From Pseudomonas sp. MPC6 (GTDB lineage: Bacteria; Pseudomonadota; Gammaproteobacteria; Pseudomonadales; Pseudomonadaceae), in contig NZ_CP034783.1 in NCBI RefSeq assembly GCF_006094435.1, forward strand, positions 124,001-188,000: 64,000 nt of DNA. Reading direction: 5' to 3'. Both the position numbers and the translations under genes were made by a program. The notes under the pieces were generated by a model. That model had not been told where the DNA came from. It did not search any database and worked only from the letters and a program-made list of their open reading frames with translations. Below, piece after piece: positions 56,639-64,000 of this stretch (positions are counted from its first letter, which is position 1; every line of letters starts with the position of its first letter).

Positions 56639-57589
56639 ATGTATGACGCCCTTGGTGATTTGTCTCTGGATCTGCTGCGTGCCTTTGAAGCCGCCGCCCG
56701 TCAGCATAGCTTCACCGCCGCGGCGGTTGAGCTCGGGACGACGCAACCGGCCATCAGCCAACAGATCAAACGGTTGGAAGAACAGCTCGGGACGCGGCTG
56801 TTCGATCGGATCTATCGCGGCATCGCGTTGACCGAGGCCGGGGCGATCCTTTTTCAGCAAGTTCAAGCAGGATTGCAGAACATAGACGCTGGATTGAGCG
56901 CGATCAGCGCACAGCATCAGCACGAAGTGTTGCAGGTCGCCACCGATTTTGCCTTTGCCGCCTATTGGCTGATGCCGCGGCTGCATCGATTTCACGCCGC
57001 CAACCCTCAGGTCGATGTCAGCCTGGTCACCAGCGAACGCAGCCTCAACATGCTGCGCACCGATATCGATGTGGCGGTGTTGTTCGGTGATGGCCGATTC
57101 AAACAAGGTGAAAGCCATTGGCTGTTCAGCGAGGAAGTGTTTCCCGTGTGCAGTCCACTGCTGTTGAAAGATCGCCCCCTGCCCTTGCCGGTCCAGACAT
57201 TGCTGGAATTTCCACTGCTGCATTTGCGCGGCGAAAACAGCAGCAACTGGTTTGACTGGAGCGGCGTGTTTCGCGAACTGGGAATCTCGTCGGCGCCAGC
57301 ACCGGGGCAATTGCGTTTCGACAATTACACCTTGTTGATTCAAGCGGCGATTGGCGGACAGGGCGTGGCGATCGGGTGGCGGCACCTTGTGGATAACTTG
57401 CTGGCGCAAGACTTGTTGTGTCGGCCGATTGCTGAAACGGTGATTTCCAGGTTGGGTTATTACGTGGTCCTGCCTCAGCGCAAACGGCGTGGGCCGTTGA
57501 TTCAACAGTTCGTCGACTGGTTGATGGCCGAGCAGGCCAGCAGTGCGCAATCGCTTAATGGCCTGCCACTACCGTCGATTGCGGTGTGA
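56639..57589 (+). CDS. betR: LysR-family regulator of choline-sulfate use
   Basis: 316-residue LysR-type regulator. The HTH lies in RAFEAAARQHSFTAAAVELGTTQPAISQQIKRLEEQLG, followed by LFDRIYRGIALTEAG and an effector domain with VATDFAFAAYWLMPRLHRF. It is divergent from betC-choX, and this pairing is conserved for the choline-sulfate transcription factor family, so choline sulfate or choline is the likely inducer (inference). ATG at 56639 is preceded by AGGA at 12 bases. DnaA box at 57388-57396. Confidence 0.88.
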   Translation: MYDALGDLSLDLLRAFEAAARQHSFTAAAVELGTTQPAISQQIKRLEEQLGTRLFDRIYRGIALTEAGAILFQQVQAGLQNIDAGLSAISAQHQHEVLQVATDFAFAAYWLMPRLHRFHAANPQVDVSLVTSERSLNMLRTDIDVAVLFGDGRFKQGESHWLFSEEVFPVCSPLLLKDRPLPLPVQTLLEFPLLHLRGENSSNWFDWSGVFRELGISSAPAPGQLRFDNYTLLIQAAIGGQGVAIGWRHLVDNLLAQDLLCRPIAETVISRLGYYVVLPQRKRRGPLIQQFVDWLMAEQASSAQSLNGLPLPSIAV

Positions 57590-57633
57590 AGCGAAACGAT
57601 CACCGCCTGCTGAATTGTGGAAAACGCCGACCC

Positions 57634-57764
57634 CTGTAGGAGCCGGCTTGCTGGCGAAGGCGTCTTGATGGGCACTGCAGGACTCGAGGCCGCCTTCGCT
57701 GGCAAGCCAGCTCCTACAGGGGGAACGTATTTCAAGGTTGGAGCTGCCGCAGGCTGCGATTTTT
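57634..57764. repeat. REP pair plus a REP half-site after betR
   Basis: CTGTAGGAGCCGGCTTGCTG at the left is mirrored by CAGCTCCTACAGG at 57709-57720 with CGCTGGCAAGC inside. A second-family half-site, GGAGCTGCCGCAGGCTGCGA with a T-run, occupies 57740-57764 and touches the stop of the next gene, where on the plus strand it resembles a terminator. Confidence 0.85.
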
Positions 57765-58429
57765 CAGGGTTCTGAAGCTGCGATGAAGTTCACATGCTCG
57801 CCCAGGTGCAAATTCAGCTGCAACTCATCGGCGATCCCGACCGCTACACGGTTCAACCGGGCCAGCGGTTCGGCCAGACCCGGCTCCAGGCTGCTGCTGA
57901 CGTGGCTGAAATGTTCAATGGTCAACCCCGGCACCCCGCGTGGCGCATTGACCAGGGTCCAGCGCAAGGAACTGCTTTGCACAGCCTCGCGGATTTCTTC
58001 GGCGGCGTGGTGTTCCAGTTGGTCCTCCAACTCTGGATCATCCAGCACTTCGAAATCGCCAACCAGAAACAGCCGGGCAATGCCCGCAGCCTGCATGCCC
58101 TCGATCAATGCATCCACGGCCAGCACCTGTTCGACCGGTCCCGGTACGATGGTTTTTTCCACATGCTCGCTGTTGAACGGCAGACCCGGTGCATCCAACA
58201 GGCAAATGACCGCGGAGCTCCCGGCCACGCTTTGCTTGACGCGTTCGGCATCGAACAAATCGCCGGTCTTGGCGCGCAAACCCGGACGCGGCGCGAGCGC
58301 TGTCAGGTCATCGAGAATGGCGATCACTTCATGCTGGCGCCGCAGCATTTCAGCCATCAGCGCACTGCCCAGGCTACTCATGGCACCATAGAGCACCACT
58401 TTCACTACGGGGGTTTCGGCATTTTTCAT
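57764..58429 (-). CDS. NAD(P)H-binding Rossmann protein
   Basis: 221 residues of the short atypical SDR / NmrA-like kind. The N-terminal VVKVVLYGAMSSLGSALMAEML contains the glycine-rich dinucleotide loop (G-x5-G type), followed by TGDLFDAERVKQSVAGSSAVICLLDAP. There is no clear YxxxK catalytic pair, so it may be a sensor or epimerase-like protein rather than a dehydrogenase. Substrate unknown. It is divergent from the dioxygenase-like gene. Confidence 0.7.
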   Translation of the reverse strand: MKNAETPVVKVVLYGAMSSLGSALMAEMLRRQHEVIAILDDLTALAPRPGLRAKTGDLFDAERVKQSVAGSSAVICLLDAPGLPFNSEHVEKTIVPGPVEQVLAVDALIEGMQAAGIARLFLVGDFEVLDDPELEDQLEHHAAEEIREAVQSSSLRWTLVNAPRGVPGLTIEHFSHVSSSLEPGLAEPLARLNRVAVGIADELQLNLHLGEHVNFIAASEP

Positions 58430-58513
58430 GACTGAGATTCCTTGTTTGCGACTTATATGGCGTGTGACCTGTAGGAAACGGTGAGGGTTCGACCGGGTTT
58501 AGAGGGATTCCAG

Positions 58514-58840
58514 ATGCAACAGATCAAGGGCTATCACGCCCATGTGTATTTCGACGCCAGCAGCATCGATCAGGCCCGGGCCTTGTGTGAGCAAGCGGCC
58601 CGGTTATTTGCGGTGAAGATGGGGCGGGTGCATGAACGACCGGTGGGGCCGCACCCGGACTGGAGTTGCCAGTTGGCTTTCGAGCCGCAGTACCTTGGCG
58701 ACGTGCTGCCGTGGTTGGCGCTCAACCGCAAAGGTCTGGTGGTGTTCCTGCACCCGGACACCGGTAACGATCTGCTCGACCATACGGAGCATGCGATCTG
58801 GATGGGCGCGATCCGTCCGCTGGACCTGTCTATTTTTTGA
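58514..58840 (+). CDS. DOPA 4,5-dioxygenase family protein
   Basis: 108 residues, normal length for this small family. The start ATG 58514 has GAGGGA 7 bases upstream. Conserved His-rich motifs are visible: YHAHVYFD near residue 8, RPVGPHPDWSCQLAF, and LHPDTGNDLLDHTEHAIWMG. The fold is a ferredoxin-like dimer; fungal members cleave DOPA, but bacterial substrates are not settled. It ends one base before the broken GFA gene, which converges on it. Confidence 0.85.
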   Translation: MQQIKGYHAHVYFDASSIDQARALCEQAARLFAVKMGRVHERPVGPHPDWSCQLAFEPQYLGDVLPWLALNRKGLVVFLHPDTGNDLLDHTEHAIWMGAIRPLDLSIF

Positions 58841-59061
58841 TCAGAGCGTTTCTTCTGGCTCAGACGGCAAGTGCTCGTCCGCGCAGGCGCCCCGGTCAGC
58901 CATTGAAAGGCCGACGCGGGCACGGTGATCCAGGTGGTCACTATTGCACCGCTGACCCGCCGGCAGATCGAACAATGGCAATGGGCGATGTCGTGCAACG
59001 CCCCGCTGAATTGATAGCGCAGTTGCCCGCAGTGGCAGCCGCCCGTGTGAAGTTCGCTCAT
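58841..59061 (-). pseudogene. Broken GFA-family gene (internal deletion with frameshift)
   Basis: From ATG at 59061 (GGAGAAGG upstream) the frame reads a standard GFA start: GGCHCGQLRYQ, then CHCSICRRVSG and VTTWITVPASAFQWLTG, about 60 residues. At about 58880 the family sequence jumps to a typical C-terminal tail DEHLPSEPEETL followed by TGA at 58841, but in another frame. About 60 codons are missing, including the FCxxCG zinc centre. In the original frame translation continues into unrelated sequence. GFA proteins are zinc-binding, glutathione-dependent formaldehyde-activating-like enzymes; this copy should be inactive. Confidence 0.8.
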
Positions 59062-59265
59062 GACCTTCTCTCCTCATGCGTATTTACCGACGCCTTCGCC
59101 GGCAAGCCGGTCTCCCTCCCTTCCCCGGTCCGACGACCGGTTGCACATCCGGTCAATGCTTTCATCCGCGAAAGCTGGGTGAAAGCTTGCGCGATTAGGA
59201 TCGCCTCACTGCCGGCAACAGACCGGTTGGCCAATGCCAGTGTTTTATCGCTCGCACAGCCCTTT

Positions 59266-59356
59266 AACAACAACAATGGTGATCCTGATGTCTTCTGCTA
59301 CTCGCCGCTTCGCCGCCACTCCACCCGTACGTCTCGTGCTTCCCGTTCTGCGCTGA
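59266..59356 (+). promoter_or_regulatory. CitMHS gene leader: Crc/Hfq-type CA motif plus a small ORF
   Basis: AACAACAACAA (59266-59276) matches the AAnAAnAA motif bound by Hfq with Crc in Pseudomonas catabolite repression. It is followed by GGTGAT and ATG 59288, opening a 22-codon frame MSSATRRFAATPPVRLVLPV ending at 59356 (an ATG at 59276 is also in frame). The transporter starts 50 bases later at 59407 with its own GGAG. The layout suggests repression acting on a leader peptide. The rest of 59062-59265 holds a REP-like remnant (59090-59112) and no gene. Confidence 0.5.
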
Positions 59357-59406
59357 CCCCAACCGGTTCGCCCATTCCCTAGCCGCGCTATGCCTGGAGT
59401 ATCCCC

Positions 59407-60714
59407 ATGCTGACTTTCCTTGGCTTCGCCATGGTCATCACGTTCATGTTCCTGATCATGACCAAGCGCCTGTCTGCGCTGATTGCGTTGATCATCATCC
59501 CGATCCTGTTTGCCCTGTTCGGCGGGTTCGCGCCGAAGATCGGCCCGATGATGCTCGACGGCATTACCAAGCTGGCGCCGACCGGCGTGATGCTGATGTT
59601 CGCCATTCTCTACTTTGCCCTGATGATCGACTCCGGCCTGTTCGACCCGGCCGTGCGCAAGATCCTCAAGCTGGTCAAGGGTGACCCGCTGAAAGTCTCG
59701 GTCGGCACCGCCGTGCTGGCGCTGGTGGTTTCCCTCGATGGTGACGGCGCGACCACTTACATGATCTGCGTGGCCGCCATGCTGCCGCTCTACAGCCGCA
59801 TCGGCATGAGCCCGCGGATCATGGCCGGTCTGATCATCCTCGCCGGTGGCGTGATGAACATGACCCCTTGGGGCGGCCCGACCGCGCGTGCGGCCAGTGC
59901 GCTGCACGTCGATCCGTCCGACATCTTTGTGCCGATGGTGCCCGCGATGCTGGCCGGTGTCGTAGCGATCCTGGCGATTGCCTACTTCTACGGTAAACGT
60001 GAACGTGCCCGTCTGGGTGAATTGCACTTGGTGGGCGATGAAATCGACCACAGCGAAATCAGCGTTTCCCAGTTCCCGGATGCCCGGCGTCCAAAGCTGA
60101 TCTGGTTCAACGGCGCCCTGACGCTGGGCCTGATGTGCACCCTGGTCGCCGGCCTGTTGCCGCTGCCTGTATTGTTCATGGTGGCCTTCAGTATCGCGAT
60201 GATCGTCAATTACCCGTGCCTGCAACAGCAGAAGGACCGCATCTCGGCCCACGCCGGTAGCGTGCTGGCCGTGGTCGGGCTGATCTTTGCCGCGGGCATC
60301 TTCACCGGTATCCTCTCGGGCACCGGCATGGTCGACGCGATGTCGAAAAGCCTGTTATCGGTAATTCCGGACTTCCTCGGCCCGTACCTGGCCGTAATCA
60401 CCGCGTTGGTGAGCATGCCGTTCACGTTCTTCATGTCCAACGACGCGTTTTATTATGGCGTGTTACCGGTGCTTGCCGAGGCCGCGAGTCACTACGGAAT
60501 TACCGCAGTGGAAATGGCACGTGCCTCGATCGTCGGTCAGCCCGTCCACTTGTTGAGCCCGCTGGTACCGTCGACTTACCTGTTGGTGGCCCTGGCCGGT
60601 ATCGATTTCGGTGATCACCAGCGGTTCACCTTGAAGTGGGCAGTGCTGGTTTGCCTGTGCATACTGGTCGCTGCATTGCTGATGGGGATTTTTCCGCTGT
60701 TCAGCACTCTATAA
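59407..60714 (+). CDS. CitMHS-family citrate-metal/proton symporter
   Basis: 435-residue inner-membrane transporter with about 12 hydrophobic helices. Family signatures include MIDSGLFDPAVRKILKLVKGDPLKVSVGTA, LVVSLDGDGATTYMI, GGVMNMTPWGGPTARAASAL, and near the end FFMSNDAFYYGVLPVLAEA. Members import citrate complexed with Mg or Ca, driven by protons. No two-component citrate regulator is next to it. The leader at 59266-59356 points to catabolite control. Confidence 0.92.
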   Translation: MLTFLGFAMVITFMFLIMTKRLSALIALIIIPILFALFGGFAPKIGPMMLDGITKLAPTGVMLMFAILYFALMIDSGLFDPAVRKILKLVKGDPLKVSVGTAVLALVVSLDGDGATTYMICVAAMLPLYSRIGMSPRIMAGLIILAGGVMNMTPWGGPTARAASALHVDPSDIFVPMVPAMLAGVVAILAIAYFYGKRERARLGELHLVGDEIDHSEISVSQFPDARRPKLIWFNGALTLGLMCTLVAGLLPLPVLFMVAFSIAMIVNYPCLQQQKDRISAHAGSVLAVVGLIFAAGIFTGILSGTGMVDAMSKSLLSVIPDFLGPYLAVITALVSMPFTFFMSNDAFYYGVLPVLAEAASHYGITAVEMARASIVGQPVHLLSPLVPSTYLLVALAGIDFGDHQRFTLKWAVLVCLCILVAALLMGIFPLFSTL

Positions 60715-60732
60715 GCCCAAGACTCACCATGA

Positions 60733-60767
60733 CGGGTCCGGCTTCGTGGTTTTGAAGTCCGGGCCCG
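60733..60767 (+). other. GC-rich hairpin between the citrate symporter and terC
   Basis: CGGGTCCGGCTTC pairs with GAAGTCCGGGCCCG (one wobble, one bulge) around 8 bases. No T-run follows, so it is more likely an RNA-stability or attenuation element than a terminator. It does not show a manganese-riboswitch core. Confidence 0.45.
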
Positions 60768-60799
60768 GCCTGGTTTAACAATCGCTCAAAGGAATACAC

Positions 60800-61567
60800 A
60801 TGGAATGGCTGACCAACCCTGAAATCTGGGTTGCCTTCTTTACCCTGACCGCCCTGGAAATCGTCCTGGGTATCGATAACATCATCATGATTTCGATCCT
60901 GGTCAGCCGCATGCCCAAACACATGCAGCAGCGCACCCGGATTTTCGGCCTGGCCCTGGCCATGGTCACGCGGATTCTGTTGTTGCTGTCGATCACCTGG
61001 GTCATGCGCCTCACCGCCGACCTGTTCGAAGTGTTCGGCCAGGCTATCTCCGGGCGTGACCTGATCCTGTTCTTCGGTGGCCTGTTCCTGTTGTGGAAGA
61101 GCTCCCAAGAGATGTACCACGCGCTGGAAGGCGAGGACGAAAGCGGCGACGAGCCTTCGGGCAAGGGCGGCAACTTCCTCTACACCATCATCCAGATCGC
61201 GATCATCGACATCGTGTTCTCGCTGGACTCCGTGATCACCGCGGTGGGCATGGTTTCCCACGTACCGGTCATGGTTGCAGCGATCATCGTTGCGGTGCTG
61301 GTGATGATGGTTGCCTCGCGCACCATCAGCGAGTTCATCGACAAGCACCCTTCGCTGAAAATGCTGGCGCTGTCGTTCCTGTTGCTGGTCGGTACCGTGT
61401 TGATTGCCGAGTCTCTGGATGTGCATCTGCCAAAAGGCTATGTCTACTTCGCCATGGCGTTCTCGCTGGCGGTGGAGACGATCAACATCAAGCTGCGCAC
61501 CGCGATGGCGAAAAAGCGCAAACAGCAGGATCCAGTGAAACTGCGCAAGGATGTTCCGGGTCAGTAA
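60800..61567 (+). CDS. TerC-family integral membrane protein
   Basis: 255-residue inner-membrane protein with about seven hydrophobic segments and the TerC signatures ALEIVLGIDNIIMISIL and IIDIVFSLDSVITAVGM, whose Asp residues lie within membrane helices. Homologues export manganese or aid metalation of exported enzymes; tellurium resistance is the historic name. A Shine-Dalgarno AAAGGA precedes ATG. The basic C-terminus is cytosolic. A REP pair and a terminator follow. Confidence 0.9.
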   Translation: MEWLTNPEIWVAFFTLTALEIVLGIDNIIMISILVSRMPKHMQQRTRIFGLALAMVTRILLLLSITWVMRLTADLFEVFGQAISGRDLILFFGGLFLLWKSSQEMYHALEGEDESGDEPSGKGGNFLYTIIQIAIIDIVFSLDSVITAVGMVSHVPVMVAAIIVAVLVMMVASRTISEFIDKHPSLKMLALSFLLLVGTVLIAESLDVHLPKGYVYFAMAFSLAVETINIKLRTAMAKKRKQQDPVKLRKDVPGQ

Positions 61568-61577
61568 CCGAGGGACT

Positions 61578-61677
61578 TGTAGGAGCGAGCTTGCTCGCGA
61601 AGGCCTCAAGGGCGACGCGTTCATTCAGACGATACGCGTAATCGTTGACGTCCATCGCGAGCAAGCTCGCTCCTACA
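61578..61677. repeat. Inverted REP pair, GGAGCGAGCTTGCTCGCGAAGG type
   Basis: TGTAGGAGCGAGCTTGCTCG and its complement CGAGCAAGCTCGCTCCTACA enclose about 50 bases after terC. Only this copy and a related GAGCAAGCCCGCTCCCACA pair at 63581 occur here. Confidence 0.9.
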
Positions 61678-61683
61678 TGAACA

Positions 61684-61705
61684 GGGGGGCCTTCGGGCCC
61701 CTTTT
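61684..61705 (+). terminator. Rho-independent terminator after terC
   Basis: GGGGGCC and GGCCCC around a TTCG tetraloop, followed by TTTTT. Immediately downstream of the REP pair. From 61706 to 61876 I see no gene; CTGTTTTTGTGACAG (61722-61736) is a weak dyad. Confidence 0.9.
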
Positions 61706-61876
61706 TCTTGTCCGCATCAAACTGTTTTTGTGACAGTTTTGTTTCAATCGCTTCTTTAGCTATGCGATGCTGGCGCCCAGACCGTTAGCCAACTACAGCT
61801 TAAATACAGAACGTAGAAAAAAGCGCGGCACCGTCAACTTTGCCCCATTGGGGCGCTACCACCACAGGGGGCCTGC

Positions 61877-63535
61877 ATGCTCACCCTGCTCAATTTGTTA
61901 TCTGCCGTGGCCTTGTTGATCTGGGGCACGCACATCGTCCGAACCGGCATCCTGCGGGTCTACGGTTCCAACTTGCGCCACGTCATCGGGCAGAACATGT
62001 CCAGGCGCTGGCTGGCATTCATCTCGGGAATCGTGGTGACGGCCATGGTCCAGAGCAGCAACGCCACCGCCATGCTCGTCACCTCCTTTGTCGGTCAGGG
62101 CTTGATGGCGTTGACCCCTGCCCTGGCGACCATGCTCGGGGCCGACGTGGGTACCGCGTTGATGGCGCGAGTGCTGACCCTGGACCTGTCGTGGCTGTCG
62201 CCGCTGCTGATTTTCCTCGGGGTGATTTTCTTCCTGTCCCGCAAACAGACACGACTGGGGCAAATGGGCCGCGTCAGTATCGGCCTGGGGCTGATCATTC
62301 TGGCACTGCAACTGATCGTCGAATCCGCCGCGCCGATCACCCAGGCCCAAGGTGTGAAAGTGATCTTTGCCTCGCTGACCGGCGACATCCTGCTCGATGC
62401 CCTGGTCGGCGCGCTGTTCGCAATGATTTCCTATTCCAGCCTGGCCGCCGTCCTGCTGACGGCGACCCTGGCCGGTGCCGCGGTGATCAGTCTGCCAGTG
62501 GCCATCGGCCTGGTGATCGGCGCCAACATTGGCAGCGGCATCCTCGCCTTTCTCAGCACCAGCATGCAGAACGCGGCTGGCCGCCAGGTTGCGTTGGGTA
62601 GCCTGCTGTACAAGCTGATCGGCCTGCTGCTGATCATTCCGGTACTCGATCCCCTGGCGCATTGGATGGATGGCCTGGATTTCAGTCCCCAGGAAATGGT
62701 CATCGGCTTTCACCTGCTCTACAACACCGCCCGCTGCCTGATCCTGCTGCCCAGTGTCGGACCGATGGCCAGGTTCTGTGCGTGGGTGTTGCCGGAGCGT
62801 CCGCAAGTCAACGGTACCGCCAAACCGCGACATCTTGACCCGACGGCGTTGGTCACCCCCAGCCTGGCGCTGGCCAACGCCGCCCGCGAAACCCTGCGTA
62901 TCGGCGATCTGATCGACAACATGCTTGAAGCCATGCTCGACGTGCTGCGCGGCAAGCAAACCGCCGTCACCCAGGAAATGCGCCGCCTGACCGATGATGT
63001 GGAAGCGCTCTACGGCGCCATCAAGCTCTACCTGGCGCAAATGCCCCGGGAAGACCTCAGCGACCAGGACAGTCGGCGCTGGGCGGAAATCATCGAGCTG
63101 GCGATCAATCTCAAACTCGCCAGCGACTTGATCGAGCGCATGTTGCGCAAGGTCCAGCAGCAGAAAACCTCGCAACGCCGGTCTTTTTCCGAGATCGGGC
63201 TGGAAGAATTGGCGGGGCTGCACCACCAGCTGATAGCCAACCTGCGCCTCGGGTTGTCGGTATTCCTCAGTGCCGATAAGGAAAGTGCCCGCCAGTTGCT
63301 GCGGGAAAAACGTCGCTTTCGCGCACAGGAGCGCCGTTTGGCCCATGCTCACGTCAGTCGATTGCAGCGTAAGATCGTGCAGAGTATCGAAACCAGTTCG
63401 CTGCACCTGGAGCTGATCGCGGACATGAAGCGTCTGAACTCGCTGTTCTGCAGCAGCGCATATGTGGTGCTGGAAACGACAGACACCGGCGCACTGGCTG
63501 TCGATGATTTGGCCGACACCACGCATTCGCCTTGA
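61877..63535 (+). CDS. Na/Pi cotransporter family protein with PhoU-like C-terminus
   Basis: 552 residues. Two inverted-repeat membrane halves carry the NaPi-II signature QSSNATAMLVTSFVG (QSSS-type) and SYSSLAAVLLTATLAGAAVI, with GADVGTALMA and GANIGSGILAF after each. From about residue 330 a soluble helical PhoU-like domain follows (ETLRIGDLIDNMLEAMLDVL ... LNSLFCSSAYVVLE). The family imports phosphate with sodium; fused PhoU domains may gate it. No convincing PHO box is found upstream. Confidence 0.9.
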   Translation: MLTLLNLLSAVALLIWGTHIVRTGILRVYGSNLRHVIGQNMSRRWLAFISGIVVTAMVQSSNATAMLVTSFVGQGLMALTPALATMLGADVGTALMARVLTLDLSWLSPLLIFLGVIFFLSRKQTRLGQMGRVSIGLGLIILALQLIVESAAPITQAQGVKVIFASLTGDILLDALVGALFAMISYSSLAAVLLTATLAGAAVISLPVAIGLVIGANIGSGILAFLSTSMQNAAGRQVALGSLLYKLIGLLLIIPVLDPLAHWMDGLDFSPQEMVIGFHLLYNTARCLILLPSVGPMARFCAWVLPERPQVNGTAKPRHLDPTALVTPSLALANAARETLRIGDLIDNMLEAMLDVLRGKQTAVTQEMRRLTDDVEALYGAIKLYLAQMPREDLSDQDSRRWAEIIELAINLKLASDLIERMLRKVQQQKTSQRRSFSEIGLEELAGLHHQLIANLRLGLSVFLSADKESARQLLREKRRFRAQERRLAHAHVSRLQRKIVQSIETSSLHLELIADMKRLNSLFCSSAYVVLETTDTGALAVDDLADTTHSP

Positions 63536-63580
63536 ACGTCTGGCACAGTGGTCAGTCAGTAACATTGATTCAGCCTCAAG

Positions 63581-63682
63581 GCCGTCTTCGCGAGCAAGCC
63601 CGCTCCCACAGGTGATCTGAGTCGGACACAGTTCCGACACCGAAGATCCACTGTGGGAGCGGGCTTGCCCGCGATAGCGGCC
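63581..63682. repeat. Inverted REP pair upstream of the M16 peptidase gene
   Basis: GCCGTCTTCGCGAGCAAGCC plus CGCTCCCACAGG is mirrored by CTGTGGGAGCGGGCTTGCCC plus GCGATAGCGGCC, around about 40 bases. It separates the Na/Pi gene from the peptidase. Confidence 0.9.
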
Positions 63683-63726
63683 TGAAGGACGACACGGATC
63701 TCCGATTGATTGCCTGGAAGCTCGCT

Positions 63727-64000
63727 ATGCGTTACCTGTTGTTCGCCTGCCTGTTGCTTGGTTCATTTCCTTCGTTTGCCCTGGATCGCTTCCAGGTTGA
63801 AGGCTATCCCCTGCCCAACGGCCTGCAGTTGTTGCTCAAGCCCGGTACCGAGCGCGGGCATGTGGCGATTCGGCTGGTGGTCGGCGTCGGTATCGATGAT
63901 TTCAGCTGTGCCGACAAAGAGCTGCCGCACCTGCTCGAGCATTTGCTGTTCACCGGCATCGATGCCACTGGCGAAGGCGGCCTGGAGGAACGCATGCAGG
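63727..64000 (+). CDS. M16 family zinc metallopeptidase, N-terminal part (runs off the right edge)
   Basis: The first 91 codons of an insulinase-like peptidase. A signal peptide MRYLLFACLLLGSFPSFA precedes LDRFQVEGYPLPNGLQLLLKPG and VVGVGIDDFSCADKELPHLL; the inverted zinc motif HLLEH follows at about residues 71-75, with FTGID after it. It is therefore exported and probably periplasmic. Substrate unknown; a second M16 unit may follow outside the window. Confidence 0.88.
   Translation, partial: MRYLLFACLLLGSFPSFALDRFQVEGYPLPNGLQLLLKPGTERGHVAIRLVVGVGIDDFSCADKELPHLLEHLLFTGIDATGEGGLEERMQ

Noticed and set aside
60715..60799. Manganese (yybP-ykoY) riboswitch before terC
   Set aside because: TerC genes often have one, but the gap is short and holds only a GC-rich hairpin without the conserved loop sequences.
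61722..61745. Possible PHO box upstream of the Na/Pi cotransporter
   Set aside because: Only one CTGTCAC half-site is present on the minus strand; the second half does not match, so phosphate control is not supported.
61898..63640. 580-codon frame antisense to the Na/Pi cotransporter gene
   Set aside because: Very rich in Gln/His/Asp/Arg with no hydrophobic or domain pattern, and extends through a REP pair; a shadow.

Overview
The window is a replication-origin segment of a Pseudomonas chromosome, most likely from the P. fluorescens group. The support is the gene order (glmU-glmR-glmS, atpIBEFHAGDC, parAB, rsmG-mnmG-mnmE-yidC-yidD-rnpA-rpmH, then dnaA-dnaN-recF-gyrB on the other strand, followed by glyQS, tag, trkA-rsmB-fmt-def, dprA-tsaC, hemF-aroE, betC), the protein sequences, and the GC-rich intergenic REP pairs typical of fluorescent pseudomonads. 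I see no rRNA, tRNA, CRISPR array, insertion sequence or prophage.

Layout. (1) 1-5471, all on the minus strand: a truncated secreted protein, a DUF3142 lipoprotein, a PNPOx/FAD/2Fe-2S fusion oxidoreductase, a glutathione S-transferase and a LysR regulator. (2) 5590-9836: UDP-GlcNAc synthesis (glmS, glmR, glmU), with a dense DnaA-box cluster between glmR and glmU. (3) 9953-17066: the complete F1Fo ATP synthase operon with a clear sigma70 promoter and a terminator. (4) 17215-26070: parB-parA-rsmG-mnmG, an origin-like intergenic region, then mnmE-yidC-yidD-rnpA-rpmH. (5) 26071-26636: oriC between the divergent rpmH and dnaA. (6) 26637-32847: dnaA-dnaN-recF-gyrB on the plus strand, with two parS centromere sites inside recF. 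(7) 32897-52163: a divergent two-component pair, then housekeeping genes for phospholipid and lipid A acylation, glycyl-tRNA synthetase, DNA repair, potassium uptake, rRNA methylation, initiator tRNA formylation and deformylation, DNA uptake, t6A modification, haem and shikimate. (8) 52334-64000: accessory metabolism and transport, namely a SulP transporter, a choline-sulfate module (choX-betC with divergent betR), small enzymes including a broken GFA gene, a CitMHS transporter with an unusual leader, TerC, a Na/Pi cotransporter-like protein and the start of an M16 peptidase.

Every gene left of oriC reads leftward, so transcription there runs with the replication fork. DnaA initiates at oriC, DnaN and GyrB act at the fork, and ParA/ParB bind the parS sites in recF to segregate the new origins. 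The most notable observation is that the mnmG-mnmE intergenic region (21599-21867) and the rpmH-dnaA oriC core (26230-26498) are paralogous: same length, with DnaA boxes and non-box motifs at the same spacings. In addition, perfect DnaA boxes (TTATCCACA) occur at least 33 times in the window, against about 0.5 expected by chance, and many lie inside genes.
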